The notes below the pieces were generated by a model. It had not been told where the DNA came from and made no database searches. It saw only the letters and a list, made by a program, of their open reading frames with translations. The position numbers were made by a program, and so were the translations under genes. Of a stretch of 64,000 nt of DNA, positions 45,580-59,639 are shown piece by piece (within the stretch, counting starts at the first letter, position 1; every line of letters starts with the position of its first letter). The DNA is from Stromatinia cepivora. Its lineage: Eukaryota; Ascomycota; Leotiomycetes; Helotiales; Sclerotiniaceae. Where the stretch lies: assembly GCA_014898415.1 (NCBI GenBank), contig RCTD01000023.1, forward strand, positions 682,001-746,000, written 5' to 3'.

Positions 45580-48500
45580 GATAATATTATTATTGAAAAA
45601 AAAGATTAATAAAGAAAAGATTTTATTATATGAAATTGATATTTTTAGTAATTCAATTGTTTTTTTTTGATTTATTATTATAATTACAAAATATTTGTAT
45701 AATAATTATGAATTTGAAAGAGGAAAATCAATAATTGAAAGCTATAATAATAATGAGTTTTGTAATAATGTAATCTTTTTTCGAGTTTTAAATAATATTA
45801 ATATAAGTATTCAGATTAATAGTAATACCTAGGACTTTTTTTATTCTTTCAATTAAAAATTAAGGATTCTTATTTAAATAAACCTGAAGATTTCGAAATC
45901 AAAGGAAGAAAACTTTAATCAAACGATCTGATCATTTGAAGTTTTTTGATAATTCTTTTTTTTTTAGGAAATAACGATTTATATAATAATTAAGAGTCTC
46001 TTTATTCAAGAAATCGATTTAATCGATTAAAATTGCATTTTTATATTAATTACAATTTGTATCGGAATATATATATATCAAAATCTATAAATCTTATTAT
46101 TAAATTTAATAATAATATTAAATCTAAAATTAGTTTATAACAATTATTGATTATAAAACAATTCGAGTTATATATTATATTATTTAAAAGTAAAATATAA
46201 TATTATATATATATAATCAATTAAACAGAATCGAAAATACAAATATATTATTATATTTTTTATATATAAATATTCCGATTTATTATATTAGAATTGATTA
46301 AACAATTTATAGTGATCTATTGGAATCCGATTGAAGTTGATAATGCTCACTTTTAATATAAAATATAAATTATATTCAATATAATTTAATATAGCAACTT
46401 TCTAGAATGATATAGGAAATTCAGATTATTTGCTATTTAAATAGAGATTATCGATAATAAAGTTTTATTCAAGGATCTTAAATAAAAGATTTCTGATTTT
46501 CTTTTAAAAATAATAATAATATTTATTAAAGATTATAAAATTACAAAAGAATTTGTGAATATATTTATTAAAATAAATCAAAATGAAATTTTGTTACAAA
46601 AACAAAATTAATATTATATAGAACAAAATGCTTCTATAATTATTTACAAATTAATAATTATTATAAACCCTTTACAATTCTTTTAGAATTCTAATAATTC
46701 TAATTTTGAAATCTTTATATTCCCGAAACTATTTCTATTTTAGAATACCTTTTCTGAATATACAAATTCCGTTATACCCAATAATTATTCGAACTTTAAA
46801 TATTCATTATCTTTTCCTTCTTTTAGAACAATATATACACCAATGCTTTGTATCGATAATTTAAATAAGATTGAAATAATAAAAAAAGAAACAAAAGAAT
46901 TTGAAGAATATTAGAATACCGAAAAGGATTTCAATTCAGAAATTATAATTAAAGCTATATAGGATGTCTATTTGAAAAAAGAGAAACATTTAAAATCAAA
47001 TATTTAGATTTTATTTTTATTTTAAATATTATATAGAATATAAGATTTCTTGATTATAACAAAACTTATAAAAAAAAAGCATTCATTCTTCTTTATAATT
47101 TTTCGAAGAATGATTATATTTATCAATTAAGAGTATTTATTGATTCTAAAATAAATAGATTCGCTTTTGTTAATATTATATTCTTTATTTATTTATTTTT
47201 TATATTTAAATCAAGAATTATATTATTTAAAATTTCAATTAAAATTAAAGAGTATAATGGTATATAAGATTATAATATTATTTATTTTATATTCCTTAAT
47301 TTAATAATTGATAATTATGAATAATCCTTTATTTTTTTTTATTATTAAATTAAAGAATTATAATATTATTCTAAATAAACTTTGATTACTAAAGATTCAA
47401 ACAAAGTTTGATTACTTCAATCGATATCTTGAATAATCTAAAAAAAGATCCTATATTATTTCCTTTTCGAATAATCTTTTCATTATTTAATCATTTCTTT
47501 AGAAACAGAAAATCGATTAATTAATTCAATAAAATACTGATCAACAAAATAATCAATTCAAAGAATATTAATATCAAAAAGATTTATAATTAAACAAATC
47601 AATTATAATTGATAATATATAATAAAAACCTTCAAATATAAATATAATATAGATTTTTGTTGAAAAAAAAGAAGCCTCGATTCCCTTCAAATTCAATTCA
47701 TCTTTTTCCTGATCAATTATATTATTATTACAGATCTACAAACACCTTCTCTATATATCATCTAAAACTCTTAATCTATATATACTCAAATCCGATAAAT
47801 TCTAATTAGAATATTAAAAAAACGAACAAATTAAACTCTTTATTATTATTTTAAAAGAATTTGATAAAATAATAGATTTTCAATAGAACAAACGATATAC
47901 AAAAAAAAGTATTGATTACTTTAATCGAATTCAAGAATACAAAAATTCGGGAGAAACTCGATCAAATATTAATCGAAATCGATTCAGAATCTGAAATATT
48001 ATTTAAATATTATTAATATTATTAAATTTTTTCTAAATATAAATCAAATATCTTATCTTTTAATTGATTTTATAATTATAAAATTATATTGAAAAACAAA
48101 AAAGAAAAAGTTTTATAATATAATCTATTTTATAAGATATTCTTAAAACAATTGAAAATCGTTAAAAAGTATATTATAGATAATTTCAGTAAAGGTTTTA
48201 TTAAATCTAGAAAATTTAATAATAATTTAAGATTTTATATAAACTTTAAATTATTAAATTCTTTGATATATAAAGATTGATATCCTCTTCTTTTGATCGA
48301 CGAAATGTTTTTTCAGTTTTCTGATATCAAGATTTTTATTAAGTTTGATATTTATTAAACTTTTCATTATATAAAAATAAATCCTGCTTCGGAAAAGTAT
48401 ACTATCTTTCGAATCCGATATAAATCATACAAATATAAAGTTATACTCTTTGGATTAATAAATAATTCTATAATCTATTAGTATTATATAAATGATATTT

Positions 48501-51000
48501 TATTCGATTATCTAAATATCTTTTATATAATATATCTCGATAATATTCTGATTTATTTCGAAAACAAAAAGGAATATTAAACTCATATCAAATTAATCCT
48601 TGAACAATTAAAAATCGCTGATTTATAAACGGATCTTAAGAAATATAAATTCAATATTATATATATACTAAATATTTGAGTTTTATTATCTTTACTGAAA
48701 AAATAGAAATAGATTTTAAAAGATTAAAATAATTGAAAATTGGATTTTTCTGATAATAATAAAAGGGATTCAATTATTCTTCAGTTTTTATAACTTTTAT
48801 TAATAATTCATTAAGGATTATAATATAATAACAAAACCTCTCAATAAATTTATCAAAGCAAACATTAAATTCGTATTCAATAAGATATATCAAAACATAT
48901 TCAATATCTTAAAAAAAAGTTCATTTCTATTCCACTTTTATAATATTATAATCATCAATTTCTTTATATACTCGAAACAAATACTTTTGATAAGATAATT
49001 ATTAATATATTATTATAATAATACAGCGAAAATTGATTACCTATAATTTATTTCTTCAAAATTATAATTGTTGCTGAATTAAACTACAAAATTCATGATA
49101 AAGAAATATTATTAATTATTTGATCTTTTAATTATTGGAAAACAGAATTCGCTAATTCATTATATAAAATCAAGATTTATATCGATCATAAAATCCTCAA
49201 ATATTTCATAATTATTAAGACTCTTAATATTCGATAAATCTATTAAATAAAAGTATTAATTAATTATAACTTTATTATTATATATCATTCTGGAAAGAAT
49301 AATTCTTTTATCGATATTTTAATACGATGAATCGACGGATTGGATTTTTAGAATTATATCAAAAAAAGAATCGTTTTCAATAATTTATTAAAGATAATTA
49401 AATTGATATTAAAATTATAAAAAAAGTTCTATAAAAATATTATCTAAATAAAATAACAATTACTAATATCGATTTAAATAAAATCATTCCTTGATTCGAT
49501 CTAATTAATTATATTATCAAAGCAAATAAAACTATAAATAATCTATTAACATTCAGAATACAAATTACCAAAGATTATAAATATATATTATTCCAAAATA
49601 ACTTTTTGCTTTATAATGATCATTTAGTAATATCTGATATCGATAATCTTCGAATTTATTTGATTCGCGAAACCCATGATTTTGTTTCCATTATTTATTT
49701 TAGTATAAGCAAAACCTATTTTTTATTATTTCAATAATATTATTAGTTTAAAATATATAATATTATAATCAGATATATACAATTATTATATCTATAAATA
49801 TAATTCTGTTTTATATAATTATACTCTTGATTTGTTGTATCTATTTCCGGTTCTTATTTGGATATAATAATATATTATTATAAATTATTATAATTTTAAT
49901 AAAGATAAATATAAATATAATAATATTTTAATCATTATTGATCGATTAACATAACAAATTATTTCCATATTTTGTTATAAATTAATCAATACTCAAATTC
50001 AAGTATAATTATATTTCTATTATATATATCGATATTATAATCCCTTTGAGATTATAATATCGGATTATGATCCTTAATTTATATCACAATTCTAAAAAGA
50101 ATTCAACCAAATCCTAAAAACCGATCTCAAAATATTCATTACTTATTATTTTTAAATTGATGATTAAATTGAGATTTATAATCAATACCTTCAATAATGA
50201 TTAAGATTATTTATCAATTATTATCAAAACGATTAATCAAAATTCCTATCCATAATAGATTATATATAATTTATCTTTCCATACAATTCATTAAAAGGAT
50301 TTATATTCTATGAAATTCTATATAAGCAAATACCAAAATATATATAAGAATAGAAAAAAGATATTAATAAATCAATAAATAATATAAATATATATAATAT
50401 TTATATATATATAAAATATAATAAATTAATTTTTATATAAACAAAAGAAAATCTATTATACATTCAAACCAAAATATCGAAATCTATAAATATTTATCAA
50501 TATAAGATCGATTTCGATATCAAAGATTATATATAATTTAATATAAAGAGTTATCTTATTTAAAGATTATTCAAAAAATTCAATTTCCTGATTCAAAGAA
50601 GATTCAAATCATTAATCATTCTGAAAACTCTTTTAAACTCGAATTCCTGATTATAATAAAAATTCATTCTATTTTCCTTTTAAATCGATTATATAAAATA
50701 TACAATAATCTCCTCTTTAATCAAATATTCGAATTATCTTTGTTTATTAATATAATTAATAATTCAAAAAAAAAAAAAATCCTAATAATAAAGAAAACAC
50801 AAAAACTTTTATTATATAAAATCTTATAATTTAATAATAATACCAATTTTATTTAATATTCTATTTCCATTTTTAAAACATTCTTATATCTCTTATATAA
50901 TTTTCATTTGATCAATTCAATATTATTTAATCCCCTCAATCGATTATTTGATTGAATAAAGCTTTATAAAAATGAAAAGAATAATTATAATTATATAAAT
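45580..51000 (+). pseudogene. Gag-Pol remnant of Gypsy C
   Basis: Collinear with Gypsy B but with stops every few codons in places and no open piece above about 60 codons. Recognisable landmarks are the reverse-transcriptase segment near 48220-48420 (RFYINFKLLNSL-like) and the integrase finger region near 49700-49800. It is the most heavily mutated of the three Gypsy copies, with G+C lowest in the interior. Confidence 0.75.
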
Positions 51001-51496
51001 AATAATTCATTTATAAAACTAAAAAAAAAAAAAATATTCCTTAATTCAATAAATTTGATATTATAATTTCATAATAATATATATATATACAATTATAAAA
51101 AAATCGAAAACCTATATAAATTCAAAGGAATTTGATTATATATATATAAAACCTGAATTCTATACAACAAATAAATTATCATTATTAAAACAATACAAAA
51201 ACAATATATTTAAAAATTTATACCTATCATCGTTTCAGAAATCATACAAAAGAGAAGCCTGAATATAGTAGGAACGAAATATAACGTCACCCCTGCCGAT
51301 TTCGTTCGATTTGATTGATTTGATCAATTCATTGGTCAATTTGGTCAATTTCCAATAAATTGATCAAATCAACCAAAATGACCAATCTAATTGATTTAGG
51401 GCTTATAAACTTTCACAAAACTTGATTTCCGATGAAATAGTGATAGAACAAAAGAGTAAAATATTCGAAAGCAAATTTTTCTAAGGGAGAGGATAA

Positions 51497-51780
51497 TATC
51501 ACAAATCGCGAATTATAGAAGGTTAATTATATAATATCTTTTATTTTTTATATCAATTAATGAATTGATTGTCTATATATATATATTACAATTTATATAA
51601 TTTAATATAATAAAATAATGATCCTAATAATATATATATATAGCCTTATAACTTATGAATAAATATTTGTATATATATATATCTAATCGTTCTTTACAAG
51701 TTATAATTCTTCAATTGTAGATTCTAAGGAACATAATTGACTCTGTTTATTCAGCTCTACTACGGCTCTTGTACGTCACA
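51497..51780 (+). repeat. 3' LTR of Gypsy C
   Basis: The inner start is degraded (TATCACAAATCGCGAATTAT). The outer end is intact (CTACTACGGCTCTTGTACG, TCACA). Confidence 0.9.
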
Positions 51781-51785
51781 ATATT

Positions 51786-53360
<1,575 letters not shown>

Positions 53361-53691
53361 CAAATTAATCAAATATACTTATATAATATTTTTTTATAAA
53401 ATATAAATTATCAATAATTTAGTATATATATTTCTACGAAATATAATTAATATATATAGTACATCAAATTTTTTTGGGGAATCGAAACAAACTCTTTACC
53501 TCGAAATTCTGGATTATATTAATAATATTACTCGAAATCAAAAAAAATATTTAAAATTTTTCATTTTCAAACAAATAAATAAATAAAAATATTTGAATTA
53601 AACTATAAAAACTTATTTATAATACTATATCAGTTACAAATAAAATAATTAGATTGAATTATTACCTTTGATATAATTTATATATAATATA

Positions 53692-54230
53692 TTTGTTGTT
53701 ATTATTGAATAATAAATAACTCTCGTTACTTATTTCATAATATAAAGCTCTATATATATATAAAATATACTCATTCTGAATAATAAGAATAATATGATCA
53801 ATACGATCAATTAGGCCGATTAGATCAAATTGGTCAATTTGGTCAATTTGATCAATTTGATCAATTTAATCAATTTGATCAATTTAATCAATTTGATCAA
53901 TTTAATCAATTTGATCAATTTAATCAATTTGATCAATTTAATCAATTTAATCTAATTAATCAAATCAATCAAATTAACCAAATAGATCTAATCGTGTTGT
54001 TGTTATTGAATAATAAATAACTCTTATTAATCACTTTATAATATAAAGCTCTATATATATAGAATATATATATAGAATATACTAATTCCGAATAATAAGA
54101 ATAATATGATCAATATAATCAATTAGGCCGATTAGATCAAAGAGATCGATTAGGTCTATTTGGTTAATTTGATTGATTTAATCAATTAAATTGTAATTGA
54201 TCAAATTAATCTAATCAATCAATATACAAA
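53692..54230. repeat. Two direct repeat units of about 300 bp with GATCAATTT arrays
   Basis: The units start TTGTTGTTATTATTGAATAA (about 53692) and TTGTTGTTATTGAATAATAA (about 53997). Each continues through AATAAATAACTC, ATAATATAAAGCTCTATATA and AATAAGAATAATATGATCAA to ATTAGGCCGATTAGATCAAA. The first unit then carries a GATCAATTT/AATCAATTT array of about 14 units (53825-53950); the second carries a shorter, more diverged version. This is probably a tandem duplication with minisatellite expansion in the first copy. Confidence 0.75.
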
Positions 54231-55182
54231 TACGAATTCGAACATAACAAATTCATTAGTATATACGAAATCATCGAATTCATAGATATTCGAATAAAAA
54301 AACCTAAATTAATCGAATACCAAGATCATTCGAAATAAAGAACCTTTATAATATTAATTAAAATAATTAAAATAATAAATCTTTATTCAAATTAATAAAT
54401 AAAAATAAAACATTGATATATAAAAGAATTTAGAAAAGATATATAGAAAAATTATACTTTTAATATTGAAGACCAAGAATCCATACTCTAATATTATATA
54501 TAATATCATTATATTATTCAATTTTTATTATTATAGCTTAATATTTGTTTATTTCATTATAATCTCTAAATTATTATTTCTTAATTATAAGATTTATTAT
54601 TTTCAAATATATAATCTTCAATAGATTATAAAACCCAGAAACTCTAAAACAATTATAATCACGAAAAAAAACAATTATACTATAAGAATTTCTAATAAGT
54701 TTATTAAATCACTTAATAATATTAACCGAACCGATGGTTATATGATCACGTGATATATTAATAATATAATTTAATATTATTAAATTTTATTATTATACAA
54801 AATCTCGATCATATATCATATTAGAATGATTTATAATGGAATAGAATGTGATGGAAGCGTATAGAACTTTCTTATTTCTAAGGTTAAATATTATTGGTTA
54901 CTATTTCATTTCATTATATAAAATGATTCTATAAGATTCGATTTAAATCGATCTTATTTATAATCATAGAATATTATAGAATTTCATAGAATCCTATCAA
55001 ATATTATAAATAAGAAGATTTTCTTCAAAGAATTCTTCTGAAAAACAAGCAAAATAAATTCAATATTCAATACACTCATATTTTGACTTCAACCATTATA
55101 TATTCGATTACCCTTTTAAGCTATATAACTAAGTCTTCCACTATAATAATAGTGAATAGTATTATTACTATATTAGTCATTA
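54231..55182. other. AT-rich DNA without a recognised gene
   Basis: No coding or transposon landmark is seen. A palindrome ATCACGTGAT lies at about 54747-54756 in a slightly less AT-rich patch (ACCGAACCGATGGTTATATG). The sequence up to the solo LTR at 55187 is simple and AT-rich. Confidence 0.45.
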
Positions 55183-55186
55183 TTAT

Positions 55187-55477
55187 TGTGAAGGAGGTAG
55201 GTCGAGATACATGCGTCCCAATAGCACGCTGCAAAGGGAAATGGGAATTGGAATTGATTAGATTACATTATAAAGGTTTCAAATAGTAAAACTAGTAGGT
55301 TTAGATAATGATTTGGGTTGTACATAAATGGGGTATAAAAAGATTAATGGAAAACGATTGATTTCTTTCAAGGAGAGGGGAGTAGAGCCTTTTCTTATAT
55401 CTAACTACGAAGAGTCATATGACCATATGACTACGAACTAGCTACGTGTTAGGCCTTGATATCCTAACTTTCTCACA
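55187..55477 (+). mobile_element. Solo LTR, second copy (291 bp)
   Basis: It starts TGTGAAGGAGGTAGG and ends CTTTCTCACA, flanked by a 4-bp duplication TTAT (55183-55186 and 55478-55481). It aligns over its whole length with the copy at 6828-7119; differences are mostly transitions, for example GATACGTGCG against GATACATGCG. No internal region of its parent element is recognised in this window. Confidence 0.78.
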
Positions 55478-55481
55478 TTAT

Positions 55482-56005
55482 TAATCAATCAACCTCCTCC
55501 AAGATATACAATCAAAACTCTTTATTATTTAAAGTTAATATAAATCATAATTATTATTATATATCATTGTATATCGATATTATATGGAATATTATCAAAA
55601 CTTTTATTGAATATCGATATAATATCAAATACTATATAAAATATCGAAGTTATTCTTTTTTATCAAATATTTTGTTTAGTATATATCAATTATATATTAT
55701 ATATTCTATATATATATATATTATATTCAAAACTATTTATTCGAATCAAAAAATACTTATTCAAAAAACCTTCAACTATAAAATAACTTATTATTATTCA
55801 TTAATTATCAATTAAAAATCGAATATCAATTATTATTAAAATTATCAAATTTAAACTTTACTTTATAATTCGATAAATCAAAATACAGATTTTGTATATT
55901 GTTAGAGTTACAAATGGCAAAGAATTAATTAGTCTTAAAACAGTAGTAAAACTTTTCATTATTTTTTTTCTATTTAAGAGAACTCTTTTCTTTTAAGTTC
56001 AATAA
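55482..56005. other. AT-rich spacer between solo LTR and element H
   Basis: Nothing recognisable. An 82-residue Tyr/Ile-rich frame at 55567-55815 follows from base composition. Confidence 0.4.
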
Positions 56006-56702
56006 AGAATTGTTACGAACCTCAATTACGAGACGAAGACTAACCGAAAGCGGGCCGAATTGTATGTTAATTTGAAGAGTTTTCATTTATATAAAGGAAG
56101 AATTCTTCAATACAATTAGAAAAAGTAATGAAAAGTTTTAATTCTAAATCTAAACCTATTATTATTCAAATATTGACCGATTCTTTATTGTGATTCTTAC
56201 AATTCTTTTTATTCATTTTTGAAAGCAATTTATCGATTAATTTTGGGAATAACTTTATTTTTTTTTGATTTATAAGAAGTCTTCGAACCTTATCAAGAAA
56301 ACCCTTCGAAATTCATTTTCGAAATTTATCTTCAAAATATATACAAATTTGATTTCGAAATAAGCCTTCGAAAATCTTTCGGAATATTATCGAAAACCTT
56401 CGAAATTTATCTTTAAAATATATACAAATTTGGTCCTAAAATGAATCTTCGAAAATCTATCAAAAATATTACAAAAAATCTTTGAATCAAGAAAATCAAG
56501 AAAAATCAAGAAAACAAGAAAAAGAATTGAAAAGATTTATTCGAAAGATATAAATATGATATACAAATCGAATTCTATTTTATTTTATAAAATTTAAAAG
56601 CGAATTCTTAAATTATATAAATTATTTAAATAAAAAAAACGAAAAAACGAAAAATATATAGAGAACCTTTAGGATTTTATTAGAAGATTGAAGAATTTTG
56701 AA

Positions 56703-56775
56703 TATTAAAATTGAAGATATTGAAGTTGAAGATATTGAAATTGAAGATATTAAAATTGAAGATATTGAAATTGAG
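56703..56775. repeat. 15-bp tandem repeat inside element H
   Basis: About five units of GAAGATATTGAAATT with single-base variants. The minus-strand Ile/Ser frame over it is an artefact of the repeat. Confidence 0.85.
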
Positions 56776-57199
56776 ATTAGAATGATAAAATCTTTAATAT
56801 TATTTTTGAAAAATATAATAAATAAATTTATATATAATAATAATTGTATTTTTGTTTTCAAAATAAAATTTTAATGGAATATTTAAAATCTCTTTCTTTT
56901 AACGGAATATTAGGCCTCTTCCAAAAAAAGGATGAAATTAATCTTTATATAATTTTGGAAGATCATTAATGAAAACTAATTATAAATAATCGAATCTATA
57001 TTAGAAAATTAATATATTAATTGAAAACGAAATAGTATTTATATTAAAATCATTATTTTTTTGATACAAATTTGAATCGATATATTGATAAATATAATAT
57101 ATCTTATATTTCAAATTTCAAAAAAAAAACAAATTGAAAACCTTTTTTTTTATTATTATTTATTGAATTTATAGAATTATTGAAATCGACAAAAATATC

Positions 57200-57600
57200 G
57201 ATTTAAAAAAAAAATATCAATATTCTTTATTTATTAAATTAGAAAATATATCTATCGAAAATATATTAAATTCGAAATCAATACCCTTTATTTATTATAT
57301 CAAAAATATATCGAATTCGAAATCAATATTCTTTATTTATTATATTAAAAATATATCAAATTCGAAATCAATATTCTTTATTTATCAAATCGAAAATATA
57401 TTTATTAAATCTAAATCAAAAATATATCGAATCTAAATCAAAAATATACCAAATTCAAATCGAAAATATATATACCAAATCTGAATCGAAAATATATCTA
57501 TCGAATCCAAATCGAAAATATATTTACCAAATCCGAATCAAAAGTATATTTATCGAAATTATATCGAAATTATATCGAAATTATATCAAAATCAAATTGA
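57200..57600. repeat. 45-bp and 27-bp tandem repeats inside element H
   Basis: About four units of the type AATATATCGAATTCGAAATC plus ATATTCTTTATTTATTA are followed by shorter units of the type AATCGAAAATATATCTATCG. Variation between units includes many C/T and G/A differences. Confidence 0.75.
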
Positions 57601-57829
57601 AAATAAATCGAAAATGAATATATATATAAAAGTTTTTAAATAATATTAAAGAGTTTTTAAAGAAATAAAAATATTGAATTTTATAAAATAAAAATATAAA
57701 TATTATAATTTTATTATTGAAGGAATTATTATGGATTTAATTATTGTATAGAATTTTCTATTGAAATTTCAATTCGATTAATTATTATAAAATTCAAAAT
57801 AAAGAAATTGAAAGAATTAAAAGGGTTTC

Positions 57830-57965
57830 AATAAATCTATAATGATTTTATAAAAAAGTATATACTATAATATCAATAAATTTATAATAATTTTATAAAA
57901 AAATATATAATACAATATCGATAAATCTATAATAATTTATAAAAAAATATATAATACAATATTAT
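57830..57965. repeat. About 50-bp tandem repeat inside element H
   Basis: Three units contain TTTATAAAAAAATATATAAT, then an ATCAATAAATTTATAATAA-like segment. Confidence 0.65.
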
Positions 57966-58561
57966 CACAAAAAACTTTATAATCCCTTATATCTTACAAA
58001 AAATCAAAGTATATATTTTCCAATCAGAATAAAGGATCTTTTAACCCTTACCAATCTATCGATTGATAAAATAATTCTAATATATTAATAAACAAAGATC
58101 TAATCTAATTAAGGTACATATCAATTAAATAATCATTCATTTGTTCTATATATATAACTTTTGATTTATATAATCAAAAATAAATCATTCAATTCTTTTA
58201 TTTGATCAATTATGTGTATCATCTATTCCCCGATCCTTAAAAGTGCTTTATAGTTATACTATCCTATAATAAATATCGAATAATATTGATTTGAATTGAA
58301 TATTTCAATTTAAAAGATTTCATTTCAAAAGCTTTCGAAAACGAAAGTTTCAAAAAAGAAAACTTTATTACAAACTTCAATTATAAAATAAAGATTAACC
58401 AAAAGCAAATCGAATTGTATACTAATTTAAAGAGTTTTCATTTATATAAAAGAAAAATTCTTCAATACAATTAGAAAAAGTAATGAAAAGTTTTGATTCT
58501 AAACTCAAACCTATTGTTATTCAAATATTAACCGATTCTTTGTTGTGATTCTCACAAGAAT

Positions 58562-58891
58562 GATATTGAAATAATAATAAATTATTGATTGTATATTAGA
58601 ATTTAGTAAATATAAAGATTTTATAAAGTTTTCTAATTGAATAATAATGTATTATTGATTGTATATTTGCTTTTAGTGGTGGGACTGTTTTTTTATAGAG
58701 TTTTTTAGTTTTATTAGTAATATCCCCCCAGTAATTATAACAAAGTCTTTTTTTCGGGGTTTCGCTTTCGAGAAGTTTATGAATTGTTGGTATATTTGTA
58801 ATTATGGGGATCTGTTGATCAATAATACAGTTGTAATATATAATTATTTTATATAATAGATAAAAAGATCAATAATAATAATAATAATAAT
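58562..58891. other. Spacer between elements H and Copia D
   Basis: A roughly 75-bp direct repeat (TTATTGATTGTATATT type) is followed by a patch of higher G+C (TAGTGGTGGGACTG, ATATCCCCCCAGTAATTA, TCGGGGTTTCGCTTTCGAG), perhaps unmutated unique DNA. A short AAT run adjoins the Copia LTR. Confidence 0.45.
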
Positions 58892-59089
58892 TGTTAACTT
58901 TTGGTACAGGAAGTAGTAGTATTGTTGATTATGTAGGTTGAATTAAGGATCTATGATTCTAGTAGGAATAGAATTGAGGTTATCCCCAAATATGGTTTGT
59001 ATATCATTGTGATCATATGATTTTAATTCTAATTCTACAATAACCTTATTTCTAATACTTTTTTATTGAGAATATCCTATTCGATTTTT

Positions 59090-59407
59090 CTAGGCTATTA
59101 ATCCTAACATTTTCTTGAACTTTTCGAAAGCAATCCTTGTATAAGGTTTCGTCATTCCATTGGTAATTATATCGTATATATTGATATAACTAATAACGAT
59201 TTTCTTCTTTTCTGTTAAATCCTTAATGAAATGATAATTGATATTTATATATTTAGATCGTTTATATAAATATAGATTCTTGATTAAAGTTAAAATGCTC
59301 TGATTGTTATTAAGTATTTGAATCATATTTTTATTCTTTTTAATATAATTTGATTTGAATAAATCTTTGAATATTTGTATAATCCATCTTTTTTGTTTGA
59401 TAAACAT
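59090..59407 (-). pseudogene. RNase H region of Copia D
   Basis: This open piece of 105 codons reads NNNQSILTLIKNLYLYKRSK then ININYHFIKD, equivalent to the DNQSA...N...H.R.KHIDI..HFIR motif; the catalytic Asp of DNQS is now Asn. It is the homologue of 40292-40657. Confidence 0.87.
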
Positions 59408-59639
59408 TGCTATTGTAATATATTCTGATTCTATATTAGAGATAACTATAAATATTTGTTTCTTATTAGTTCACAATATAAAGCTTTTATAGAATATTAC
59501 AATTCCCTTTGAAATATTTTTCCGGTTATATTTATTATTAATCTAATCTGCATTTATATATATCTTTATTATATTATCAAATATATTATATTCTTTGTAG
59601 ATATCAGATTGTATTCCTTTTGATCTGAATTATAACTTC

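Larger units (their letters stand above)
39512..51780 (+). mobile_element. Gypsy LTR retrotransposon C, carrying a Copia element
   Basis: LTRs lie at 39512-39801 (290 bp) and 51497-51780 (284 bp). The flanks are ATACT (39507-39511) and ATATT (51781-51785), a 5-bp TSD with one C-to-T change. Removing the Copia (40094-45574 plus 5 bp) leaves 6,783 bp, slightly shorter than A and B because the GATCAATTT tract is reduced. Domain order is as in B: gag about 46130-46640, protease about 46960-47400, reverse transcriptase about 48010-48620, RNase H about 48930-49350, integrase about 49390-50500, chromodomain-like tail about 50750-50960. It begins only 32 bp after the right end of transposon R. Confidence 0.92.
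56011..58556. mobile_element. Non-coding LTR element H (about 2.5 kb)
   Basis: Two 191-bp LTRs (56011-56201 and 58366-58556) start TGTTACGAACCTC on the left and end TGTGATTCTCACA on the right, with a perfect 5-bp TSD AGAAT (56006-56010 and 58557-58561). The 2,164-bp interior has no recognisable gag or pol frame. It is instead a mosaic of tandem repeats: about 120-bp direct repeats (56300-56480), a 15-bp GAAGATATTGAAATT array (56703-56775), 45-bp and 27-bp units (57200-57600), and a 50-bp unit (57830-57965). It is best described as a large non-autonomous LTR derivative. Strand cannot be assigned. Confidence 0.88.

Noticed and set aside
55083..55286. 67-residue frame crossing the start of the solo LTR
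   Set aside because: It spans the element boundary at 55187 and its first half is a composition artefact, so it cannot be a gene.
56622..56861. Ile/Ser repeat frame on the minus strand
   Set aside because: It is a translation of the 15-bp tandem repeat inside element H.
57200..57600. CRISPR-like array
   Set aside because: Units are contiguous and diverged with no unique spacers, lie inside an LTR element, and the host is eukaryotic.
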